A stretch of 64,000 nucleotides of DNA, from contig JAJKFJ010021433.1 of NCBI GenBank assembly GCA_027382625.1, positions 18,816 through 82,815 of the forward strand, written 5' to 3'. The position numbers and the translations under genes are program-made. Shown piece by piece: positions 47,565 to 54,948 of the stretch; position 1 is the stretch's first letter, and the number at the start of each line of letters is the position of its first letter. The notes under the pieces were generated by a model. It was not told the origin of the DNA, ran no database searches, and was given only the letters and a program-made list of their open reading frames with translations. Source of the DNA: Tetmemena sp. SeJ-2015. Its lineage: Eukaryota; Ciliophora; Spirotrichea; Sporadotrichida; Oxytrichidae.

Positions 47565-47655
47565 ACTTATGGTGATGAACAAATGGATCACTGGGCTATG
47601 AATTAGCTAATGATTAGGAAAATTCAATTATTTCTTCACTTTCTGACACTTAAGC
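47565..47655 (+). ncRNA. box C/D snoRNA candidate 3, LSU guide
   Basis: Box C GTGATGA (47572-47578) and D CTGA (47643-47646), bracketed by CTTA-TG and CA-ct-TAAG as terminal stem. The guide before D contains ATTTCTTCACTTT, complementary over 13 nt to the conserved LSU stretch AAAGUGAAGAAAU (near yeast 25S position 2150-2170 by memory). The D+5 rule selects the U of AAAGU. The internal C'/D' pair is not clear. Confidence 0.65.
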
Positions 47656-47879
47656 TCTCCTCTCGATATTTTGCTGCCAAAGATATACTTATCAATACTA
47701 TCCTACACTTTAAATCAATTAAGACTGCATATTTTTTAAAAGTATGAAGAATAAATAGGTCTGAGAAAGTGCATATACTATATCTGATAACTGAAATGGA
47801 AACTCCCTCATTTGACCACACTCAATCAAAAGGACGCTTGCTCATTTTAAGGTAGGTCTTCACTCCCAATCCTATAAGC

Positions 47880-47985
47880 CTTGATATTATAATGATGCAA
47901 AACTGTTACGGGCGGTATTAGGACTTCGCAAATCCAACACGCGAGTTCACCATGATTATTTAACTGCAAGCTGATTCTTTCTACC
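47880..47985 (+). ncRNA. box C/D snoRNA candidate 4, SSU 3'-end guide
   Basis: Starts 40 nt after a GTAGGT donor (47852). C-like ATGATGC (47892-47898), possible C' ATGATTA (47952-47958) and D CTGA (47971-47974). The first guide contains ACGGGCGGT (47909-47917), complementary to the universal SSU decoding-site stretch ACCGCCCGT. If a degenerate D' starts right after it, the +5 rule points to the C equivalent to E. coli C1402 (yeast Cm1639). The terminal stem is poor, so the RNA ends are uncertain. Confidence 0.55.
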
Positions 47986-48101
47986 AAAAATATTTTTTCC
48001 ATTTTTGAAAAAGTTTCTTAAAATAAGTATAGGTAAAGTCACACTCACTAACTCAAGAACCTTGTTCTTATGGCAGGCTTCATTGAGAGTAGTCTAGAGA
48101 G

Positions 48102-48238
48102 GAGAGGAAGGTGATGATACAAGATGACGAGAATGACAGAGTTGTGAAGCCTACCAAACTTTGTTTTAAAGGATGGAACCTAGGTCTAGCTTCTCGAATC
48201 CCGTGATTTAAACCGAGGCATTTGGCTGACTTCTTCTT
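48102..48238 (+). ncRNA. box C/D snoRNA candidate 5, LSU guide (snR47/U36-like site)
   Basis: Box C GTGATGA (48111-48117) and D CTGA (48226-48229) enclosed by GAGAGGAAG pairing with CTTCTTCTT, a nine-pair terminal stem with G-U pairs. The guide before D contains GAGGCATTTGG, complementary to LSU CCAAAUGCCUC; the +5 rule selects an A in that motif, the region of yeast Am2220. At about 137 nt it is longer than typical C/D RNAs, leaving room for a second structured domain. Confidence 0.7.
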
Positions 48239-48248
48239 TTCAATAGAC

Positions 48249-48338
48249 TACTCTCTATGATGGATTTTATCCGACTATTAATTTTATCATTAAAACTATA
48301 AGCTTCTCACACTCTCAATATAGATCTGAGTTAAGAGT
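48249..48338 (+). ncRNA. box C/D snoRNA candidate 6
   Basis: C-like ATGATGG (48257-48263) and D CTGA (48326-48329), with ACTCT (about 48250) pairing with AGAGT (about 48334). No rRNA target was recognised for the guide ending in ATATAGAT. The C box has one mismatch and no donor of the GTAAG type lies in the usual place, so this is weaker than its neighbours. Confidence 0.45.
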
Positions 48339-48418
48339 CCCTCTTCACACCAAGGACAAACCATCTCAATCATACTGTTTCAAAAATAGGTAAGAAAAAC
48401 TTCCCTCAAATATTACAA

Positions 48419-48502
48419 AGTGAATGGCTATGATGAAATAATTTTGTCGCCCCAGTCCTATTAATATATGAGGATTGACACTTGTGTCTGAACCATTTCA
48501 CT
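48419..48502 (+). ncRNA. box C/D snoRNA candidate 7, LSU P-loop guide (snR67-like site)
   Basis: The donor GTAAGA at 48390 is 40 nt before a perfect box C ATGATGA (48430-48436); D CTGA is at 48488-48491. AGTGAATGG pairs with CCATTTCACT (one bulge) as terminal stem. The first guide has GTCGCCCCAGT, complementary to the LSU P-loop ACTGGGGCGAC. Counting five from the position just after it (degenerate D' CCTA) gives the G equivalent to E. coli G2251 (yeast Gm2619). The second guide target was not recognised. Confidence 0.78.
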
Positions 48503-48575
48503 CAAGTTATTTCATTTATATTGATACCATGAATTCTTAATGTTATCTAGGTAAGTAAAGAAGATTACAATAACT

Positions 48576-48676
48576 GAGAGTGAAGAGCAACGATGAAATT
48601 TAATTGCTACTTCTGAGTGTGACTCGAAAGGGCCACGTGAGAATTTTTCACCAAGATCGCTGAAATTTTCACTCTC
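48576..48676 (+). ncRNA. box C/D snoRNA candidate 8, LSU domain II double guide
   Basis: GAGAGTGAA (48576-48584) and TTCACTCTC (48668-48676) form a perfect nine-base terminal stem. Box C-like ACGATGA (48590-48596), D' CTGA (48613-48616) and D CTGA (48660-48663). The two guides match adjacent parts of one conserved LSU stretch: CACCAAGATC to GATCTTGGTG and TTGCTACT to AGTAGCAA. The donor GTAAGT at 48551 precedes box C by 39 nt. Confidence 0.72.
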
Positions 48677-48797
48677 TAACTTATTGCTATTTGATTGAGC
48701 AGTTCCTTACTCTCAATATAGTCTGATGCCTATCCTCAGAGTGCTCGCCAATATCTGCCCTCATCTTCTCAGAGTAAGTTAAGATAAAAGCAAACCT

Positions 48798-48882
48798 AAA
48801 AGAATAATGATGAGATCCCATTAGGGAATCTAAATGATTTTCGATGATTATTTATCTTTCGCTCCTATCTGATACTTATCAA
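48798..48882 (+). ncRNA. box C/D snoRNA candidate 9, LSU guide
   Basis: The donor GTAAGTT at 48774 is followed by box C ATGATGA (48807-48813), a C'-like GATGATT (about 48843) and D CTGA (48869-48872). The guide before D, TCTTTCGCTCCTAT, is complementary, allowing one G-U pair, to LSU AUAGGGGCGAAAGA, the stretch that carries yeast Gm805/Am807. Terminal pairing is short. Confidence 0.65.
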
Positions 48883-48949
48883 CTCACTTAATCTCTTTGA
48901 GCATGTATTTATTCCCTGTTATAGGTAAGTAGTCCTGACTCTCGAGCTG

Positions 48950-49025
48950 TAACTCCATCAAGATGAACAAACCGCATGTCTGAAATCTATTGATGAGACT
49001 TGCACTTCGCTGTCTGACTATAAAA
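48950..49025 (+). ncRNA. box C/D snoRNA candidate 10
   Basis: The donor GTAAGT at 48925 is followed by C-like AAGATGA (48960-48966), D' CTGA (48980-48983), C' TTGATGA (48990-48996) and D CTGA (49014-49017), a compact and well spaced C-D'-C'-D set. The guides ACAAACCGCATGT and TGCACTTCGCTGT were not matched to an rRNA site from memory. The terminal stem is not evident. Confidence 0.6.
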
Positions 49026-49089
49026 ACACTTTGACTTCTCACAAGCCATTCTCAACTTCAGGTAAGACTCATCTGACAAATTCATCTCA

Positions 49090-49245
49090 ACTTATTTTCA
49101 ATGATGACAGAAGTAATATTGGAGCTGGCAATGGAATTTCCCCTTCGGGGGCAATATGTTGATTAACAAAGTTTTAGGCTAAAAATTTTAATTTAAATAA
49201 ATTAAAGATGGTTTATTACCTTTACCGAGTCTGATCTTTGCAAAT
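49090..49245 (+). ncRNA. snoRNA-like RNA with UUCG hairpin, atypical
   Basis: The donor GTAAGA at 49062 and perfect box C ATGATGA (49101-49107) are as in the neighbours, but no CTGA follows at normal spacing; the next is at 49231-49234. In between sits a CCCC-TTCG-GGGG hairpin (49140-49151), the most GC-rich structure in the locus. It could be an extended C/D RNA, a different small RNA, or a C/D unit whose D box has diverged. U6 snRNA was considered because of its UUCG hairpin but lacks ACAGAGA. Confidence 0.4.
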
Positions 49246-49384
49246 ATAATTTCCTATTGTGTTTCAAAATCTAAAGCCTTTGTTGTAGATTTTAATCCAT
49301 TATACAGATTGCTTTGAGGCATGAAGCAGAAAGCAAAATAGTAACAGATTCTTCTCAAGGATATGTAAGTACTCAAACACCGAG

Positions 49385-49506
49385 TCAATTGAAACTCTCT
49401 CAATGATGATCAAAGGTTCCGACTACTGAACGCCTCTTGCTTTTGCAAATGAGGTAGTAATGTGGTAGAACATCCATACTTCCATTTAACTGACTTTTCA
49501 AATTTA
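49385..49506 (+). ncRNA. box C/D snoRNA candidate 12
   Basis: The donor GTAAGT at 49365 is 38 nt before box C ATGATGA (49403-49409). D' CTGA (49426-49429) and D CTGA (49490-49493) follow. AATTGAAA upstream pairs with TTTCAA downstream as an outer stem. The guides AGGTTCCGACTA and ACTTCCATTTAA were not matched to rRNA. Confidence 0.65.
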
Positions 49507-49639
49507 ATTTCTGCTTTCTTCGAGGCTAAACTAAGTTGTAGGTGATTTAAACTAGCAATCACAACTTGTGATGATACTGTTCCTATCTTGAGCTTTCATC
49601 CTTAGCAGGTAAGATAACAACCATAATATCAGAATTCTC

Positions 49640-49734
49640 AGAAAAGACTTTATGATGAAATTATTAGGACTAGAGTTACTGAAATAGACTATAAAAATAG
49701 TCACCGATGACTAACTCTAATACTGATCTTTTCT
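49640..49734 (+). ncRNA. box C/D snoRNA candidate 13
   Basis: AGAAAAGA (49640-49647) and TCTTTTCT (49727-49734) make a perfect eight-base terminal stem. Box C ATGATGA (49652-49658), D' CTGA (49679-49682), C' CCGATGA (49704-49710) and D CTGA (49723-49726) are all well placed; the donor GTAAGA is at 49609. The D' guide ACTAGAGTTA overlaps LSU UGACUCUAGU near the yeast Cm2337/Um2347 region, with a G-U pair; the D guide target is unknown. Confidence 0.75.
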
Positions 49735-49877
49735 AGAACCATTAAATATTTGCTTATCAGCAAGTTTAACTAATTTTGACTTTAGGCTATCTATACAATG
49801 AGTGAGTACTCGTAGATAAAACTGTAAAGCAGACTAAGCATAAACTACAGCAATGTAAGTATCCTACTAAAATAAAT

Positions 49878-49991
49878 GAGAGTGTGAAATCCTGATGATA
49901 TTGCTAACTGACACCTCTTGATTGAGACACAGTCAATGATCGGAAATTAGCTAAAACTACAAGAGATTTCTGAAGTTTCACTATAACTCTC
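49878..49991 (+). ncRNA. box C/D snoRNA candidate 14
   Basis: GAGAGTGTGAAA (49878-49889) pairs with TTTCAC-tata-ACTCTC (49976-49991), a 12-pair stem with one bulge. Box C-like CTGATGA (49892-49898), D' CTGA (49908-49911), C'-like ATGATCG and D CTGA (49970-49973); the donor GTAAGT at 49855. The D guide CTACAAGAGA matches LSU UCUCUUGUAG over 10 nt, but that expansion-prone region makes the target tentative. Confidence 0.72.
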
Positions 49992-50137
49992 TAATTCAAT
50001 TTTACATTGAAAAAAGTCAAAGACTTATCATTCTTGTAGGAAGTGAAAAGAGTTGGTCATCGCAAAAGAGTTACTCCCATATTATATGTTTCCTAAAAAT
50101 TAAACTCATAAATCTCTCCTAATTTTATTCATCTCTA

Positions 50138-50560
50138 TCAATTCATCTTAGATAATCTCCTGTATAGTTATTTGTCAAGATCAAAGTCATTATCAAGATC
50201 GTCATCCATATTTGAATCAAATTTTGTGTAGCTAGCAGACACGATATTTAAAATAAGATATTGCCAAACTTTTTACCATCTGTAAGGACTACCAAAAGCT
50301 TATCTGAGAATCTTTTGATTACTACATCCAGCTTAATTTCAATTCCCAAATCTAGAGAGTGCCCACCTTCCTTTGTTGAATCAATTTAAAATCTGTGAGA
50401 TTAATTCTATTGTTCGGCAAAGAATCAGTATCTCTCACTGAAATCCTCTCGTAATGGTGAGAAAAACTCATCAATTATTTGAAGAGTATCGAACAAGCCT
50501 TATATTGATACTTTTCAATTAACGGCAAACATTATCAACTCCTCATTCATTATTTAATTC
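50138..50560 (-). CDS. small protein resembling proteasome assembly chaperone 3, IES-interrupted
   Basis: The minus-strand frame from about 50420 reads LGIEIKLDVVIKRFSDKLL and VVLTDGKKFGNIVSASYTKF, an alternating strand pattern like the N-terminal half of PSMG3/PAC3 (family pattern VV-x-x-F-S-x-x-x-V-V-V-T). It ends in an Asp-rich tail at TGA 50138-50140. Continuity across GNI|VSAS needs removal of a 14-nt IES (50243-50262). The 5' end is unsure: the frame changes near 50400, and candidate ATGs lie at about 50490-50560. The product would be short for PAC3 and lacks its C-terminal domain, so the name is tentative. Confidence 0.45.
50243..50262 (-). other. 14-nt IES, pointer AATATC
   Basis: On the minus strand AATATC-TTATTTTA-AATATC (50262 to 50243). 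Deleting one pointer plus the 8-nt spacer joins GGC AAT ATC to GTG TCT and opens the frame through to the stop. Left in place, it leads into an unrelated frame. It is among the smallest possible IESs and clear because of the six-base pointer. Confidence 0.75.
50245..50400. repeat. copy 1 of ~156-bp duplicated segment
   Basis: Matches 50585-50741 with only a handful of substitutions and no frame-breaking indel seen. It contains the beta-rich core of the PAC3-like coding region. Confidence 0.85.
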
Positions 50561-50584
50561 CAAATTTTCATTTAAATTTTAACT

Positions 50585-50741
50585 ATATTTAAAATAAGAT
50601 ATTGCCAAACTTTTTGCCATCTGTAAGGACTACCAAAAGCTTATCTGAGAATCTTTTGATTACTACATCCAGCTTAATTTCTATTCCCAAATCTAGAGAG
50701 TGTCCACCTTCCTTAGTTGAATCAATTTAAAATCTGTGAGA
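50585..50741. repeat. copy 2 of ~156-bp duplicated segment
   Basis: A second copy of the PAC3-like core, including the first pointer and spacer of the IES but stopping before the second pointer. It is thus a duplicate of germline sequence rather than of processed DNA. It may be a paralogous MDS fragment or an alternative MDS used in rearrangement. Confidence 0.8.
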
Positions 50742-50806
50742 ATTTGGTTAACTTCTCAATTATAGATCATAATATATTTAGGTTATAGTTAAAATAAAAA
50801 GAGTAG

Positions 50807-50850
50807 TGTGGAGGTAATTAAAATCTCAGATTTGGGCCTCAATCTCCACA
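50807..50850. repeat. inverted repeat at 3' side of snoRNA/PAC3-like region
   Basis: TGTGGAG (50808-50814) and CTCCACA (50844-50850) are perfect inverted repeats around about 29 nt. The arm sequence is shared with the inverted repeat at 47047-47080. Confidence 0.5.
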
Positions 50851-51248
50851 GTATAAGAGAGCATTTAAAATAATGATATAACTTTTCTTTTATCATCTAT
50901 TATTCTCCATATTCTGAAGATATGAAGACTGCACTCATCTTAAAAAGTAAACTATATTTTTTTCAACATTTTTTTTTAAGATCTGATTTTAATTTTTTTA
51001 CAGTGAAGTTCTAAAAAATAAGCTCTATCGAATGTTTTCATAAAAAATTTGAATTACAGATACAATTTTTGGTCCTCTCATAATTAATTTAATTTAAATC
51101 TTAAGATAATTCTACTACATAATAAATTTTGAGGATATTAGCTATAATTTGCTTCCATTGATTACTTAACAAATATTTATAAATTATGCATCTACAATTT
51201 TACATTTATTATCTGTAAAGTTAAAGTTATTCCATAAGAAATATAAAT
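50851..51248. other. AT-rich intergenic stretch
   Basis: Long T and A runs with no open frame or recognisable RNA on either strand. It separates the PAC3-like gene from the 3' end of the leucine-rich-repeat gene. Confidence 0.6.
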
Positions 51249-54200
51249 TCAAAATCTTTGGACAGTAATCTATTTCGGGAACCCAATTCCAGAAGATATC
51301 CCTTTGCTCTAATTGTTTTAAGAGATTTTGACTTTAGATTATTCTCTTATTAGATCTTGAGATGAATTTTTTTTCTTGTTCTTCATTTTTCTAGGTTTGG
51401 TTACAGCATTAGTAGCTGCTTCAACGATTTGCAAATCCTAATTTGCAGATTAATTCTAAGCTATGTTGTGTTTCCTATTCATTGATTTCTTATATTTTCG
51501 TAGCTGTTGCTGCTTGGAAGTTTCTAGTCTTTTTTCTAGACTTAGATGAATTCTTCTAGCATTATTCTTCATCATCAATTGAAAGGCGCTTTGACTCAAA
51601 AGCCTCAGAGTACTAGGAGTCTGAAGTTTTATTCATTTAGAGATTGCCACTTCCTTTTTCTTGAAATTATACCCAGAGTATTAAGATAAAAATAATTGTT
51701 AATGATTGTTCTTCCTTCACAGTAAAATGAGAGATATAAGAAGTTAAATATATTGAAAGTAACTAGAGCTGATATATTTTATGTTGCCTAATTATTTTTA
51801 AGTTGAGGATTAGTTCCTTTGTTTTGCATCAGCAACGAAAGGAAACCCCCCTTAAATAGAAAGCACATTATCCAACTTCTAAGCATCTGAATTCAAGTTA
51901 AGTGTCTTGAATATTAAAGATAAATTTAATTTAAATTGATGTTGTTCTTTTGCATATAATTTTTGAGATCCTTTTCTATCTATTTGAAGTTCAAGTAGGC
52001 TCTTTCCATATTATCCTATTGTAAATTAACCTATTTATAAATTAATCCTAAATTTATGTTAAATTAAAGTCTGCAGCTAATTTTTGATATTCTGTCTCAA
52101 ACTTTAGCTTTCTTTCTTTTAGCCTCTATCTGTTGTATGAAATATCATCGAGTATGTATTCCTTATCCTTATCAAAGTTAGTTGAAAAGTGAACCAGTTC
52201 TCTCAATTGCTTTTCGCCATGCACTAGCAAGAAGTGTTCTCTGTCTTGCAATTACAGAAACTCCTTTTCTCGCTGTTTGAATAGACTCCTCATATTTAGA
52301 AACAAAAATACATATCGGACAAGTTTTATTACAGATACTAGTATCTTGCGGCCTCGCTTTTCTAAGTTGGTCGAAATCAGATTCTGTTTTGACTAAGGCT
52401 GTCTATGTCTTCTGATCTTCTTTCTCTAACTCAACTTACAATTTTGAGAAGAGCCCTTGCTATGCCTTGCATATTAAATATAGTATTGAAAATTGATTTG
52501 TGTCCTTGATGAATTTGAGCTTATCCCTTTCTTTGAGGTCTTCAGGATATCTGCTTTCTTCATAGAGTAAACATAAAAAAGATTATAAATGCTGAGAGTT
52601 GGAGGTTTCTTTTAGAGCAATCTATCATCTTACGATTGTACTTAATGTGGAATATGTTGTCGTTTGCCTAAATCTTCCTAATACTCTTATTGTCTAGCAT
52701 AGACTAAGCAAGCTCCATTCCTCCCTCCAAATAGATTTAGTTCTGAGCTAAATTCAAATTATTCAAAGATTGGTTCATCTTTATAGACAGAGACAACTCT
52801 TTTGCTCCAGGGTCTTTGAGAAAAATAAAAGAGACAATTATTCGACAAATCAAGTAGCTACAACTGAATCGCAAGATTGTATCGCAAAGCCTTAGCTATC
52901 TCAAAAATTATAACTATTTTTAGTAAATCTCTATGGTTCCATCATTCTAAAAAGGGAGTTAAAAAACTTAGAATCGTACCCCAATTGTGTTGCCAGAAAG
53001 GGAAAGTTCTTTTAGTTAGGTATTCTTAAGTAAGCCTTTTCCAATAGCTATAGTCATTTTATCTTGTATCTTGCACGAGCATAGTGACAGAGTTTCAACT
53101 GAACTATTTATCACAAAGAATTTTTCCACAAAGGTAAGTTTCTGAAATTTCACTTCAAAATTGTTCTGATCGAGGATCAGAATCTTCAAATCATTCTCTG
53201 CAAGCAAGCCATGCAGCAATATTCGAGTCCAGTTACTAAAGTATGATAATTAAAATATTAGGAAATTTGCTTACTCGTAATCTTGCATTTCTAAAGGACT
53301 AACTTTCTCAATACCACTTAAATTTGACTTATAAATAGCTTTAATTTAATAGAGGTAGTGTTGAAGGATCAAAGTCTTCATTTTTGTCGTTTGCATTGGT
53401 AACATCGCCTCCACTCTCCACTACTTAACCTTTTGCTTTAAACTGTCTATTCTTTTGAGTGCTTTCTCTTCCTTTTTCTTTTTTGCCTCTGCGTCTATTT
53501 CCTCATCACTAGAAAGCAGTAAGTCAGCCGCAGCTGTGCTACCCACTCCTCCTCGAAGCATATTTTTTCCATAGAATATCTTTACCAAAGTTAAATTTAC
53601 ATAAGCAATTATATAAATAAGTTTCAATGCCTTTGTCTCTTAAGGGATTATCACTTAAATCAAGATCTTAAAGTGATTAAGGTAAAGACTTAAGAAATCC
53701 TTTAAGCCCTTCTGTAAGTTAATAAGTAGGTGAGATATACTGCTGACTATCATTCATGTTATAACCCATTACATCTGGAGAGCTAAATTAATTTAAAAGC
53801 ATTATCAAATTGCAAGATTATTAAATTAAGGACTTGCCTTATTTTAAGAATTAGGACTCATCAATCCTCCTGTTTTATTAAATCCGGCAGGACTTTTGAT
53901 AGAAAATATTTAGCTGGTTTGATTATTGTAAAAAGGGGAAGATAAGTTTTTGAATTTAGGACTGCATTCTCTTTTAGGAGATTGCTAAGTCGATGGAATC
54001 AAGGTTAGGACAGGATTATTGGATATTTGATTTCCTCTTAAATTTAGGTAAATCAGTGAGGAATTCTGCGCAAGACCCTTTGCAAGCAGAGAGAGACCTT
54101 CATTTCCAATATTGCAGCATTTCAATGATAGATTTGTCAAAGTGCAATGATGCTTCATGAACTAAAAGTAATTTATATAAAATTTATTTTAATTGTTAAT

Positions 54201-54638
54201 TTGAAAGTAGTTTTTGATAGCCTCAGTACCTTTAGGACCAACTATATTTTTGTGAGGACCTTCATTAGAGTCCAAGCAAAGATCTACTATGCTTTGAGTA
54301 TACCTTAGTCTATCAAAAAGAGCTACTACTCCTCTGAAGGTAAGTCCATTATTGCTTATATTCATTTTGATGATGTGGTTTTGTCTTGGAAGTGCTTCAG
54401 ACATAATTGTTATTCCTTAGTCACTAAGTTTATTGTTACTCAGTTCATATCGAGTAACATGCTAATTCTTAACCATTACTTTTTAAAGCACTAGAGAACT
54501 ATTCAGTCCAAGATTCATGTTTTTCAAAGATAAATGCTGATTCTTACAATGCTCTGCGCAAAAGCTAAGGAAATTCTATAGAGCTAAATCTGAGAAAGGT
54601 AACTGGTTGTCTCTTTACTTAGCTCTGAATAATTCCAT
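51249..54638 (-). CDS. leucine-rich-repeat protein with coiled-coil and basic C-terminus
   Basis: ATG 54638 opens MELFRAKQRDNQLPF. Leucine-rich repeats of the ribonuclease-inhibitor type follow (HLSLKNMNLGLNSSL, IIKMNISNNGLTFRGV, VDLCLDSNEGPHKNIVG, LKILILDQNNFEVKF, VETLSLCSCKIQDK), spread over exons to about 52700. Next is a Glu/Lys-rich coil (QREKEFLQLQDREHFLL, about 52220) and a Ser/Lys/Asn-rich basic tail ending at TGA 51249-51251. GT/AG introns and one or more frame breaks occur between repeats, including near 51450. LRRs serve protein binding; in ciliates such proteins are often axonemal or regulatory, but no orthology is claimed. Confidence 0.75.
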
Positions 54639-54948
54639 GACTTATAGCTCAGTCAAAGAAGATAAATATGGAGATCAAAATAAAATTTATATTTAAACCA
54701 CATAGTATTAAAATTAAAGAGATGCGTCCTCCAGTACTCTGAACCTGCTTGGACTAAAGTTAGAGAGAGATTAGCTTAACATATTTGTGTTTTAAAAGCC
54801 TGCAGTGAGCTATCATGATCTAAATTTTGGACTTTACTAATTAACTAGCTTAAGCAATATAAAATTTTAATTATGAAATTCTATTCGCTTTGTTAATCTG
54901 ACAGTTATACTCTATTTTTAAACAAAGCTTTATTCCTTCTAGTTATTT
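54639..54948. other. intergenic stretch without gene
   Basis: Between the start of the LRR gene and the stop of the next minus-strand gene. AT-rich with no open frame of note on either strand; a 5' untranslated region is likely at its left end. Confidence 0.5.

Larger units (their letters stand above)
47110..50040 (+). ncRNA. non-coding host transcript with serial intronic snoRNAs
   Basis: No reading frame of useful length exists on either strand. Instead the + strand shows a repeating unit: a strong splice donor (GTAAGT/GTAAGA/GTAGGT at 47132, 47852, 48390, 48551, 48774, 48925, 49062, 49365, 49609 and 49855), then after 33-48 nt a box C (RTGATGA-like), guide sequence, and box D (CTGA). Terminal stems of 6-9 bp enclose several units. 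This matches intronic box C/D snoRNAs of a spliced non-coding host gene (like UHG/GAS5). Exons lie between box D and the next donor; acceptors were not fixed. Dicistronic processing without splicing is an alternative, but the donors argue against it. Confidence 0.75.

Noticed and set aside
47190..47920. rRNA-like fragments (GGAATTACCG, ACGGGCGGT) suggesting a broken antisense SSU rRNA gene
   Set aside because: The matches are only 8-10 nt, in the wrong mutual order for an rRNA copy, and each sits directly before a D or D' box. They are snoRNA guides, not rRNA remnants.
49138..49160. UUCG hairpin as the start of a U6 snRNA
   Set aside because: No ACAGAGA box and no downstream U6 core; the upstream box C and donor fit the snoRNA array instead.
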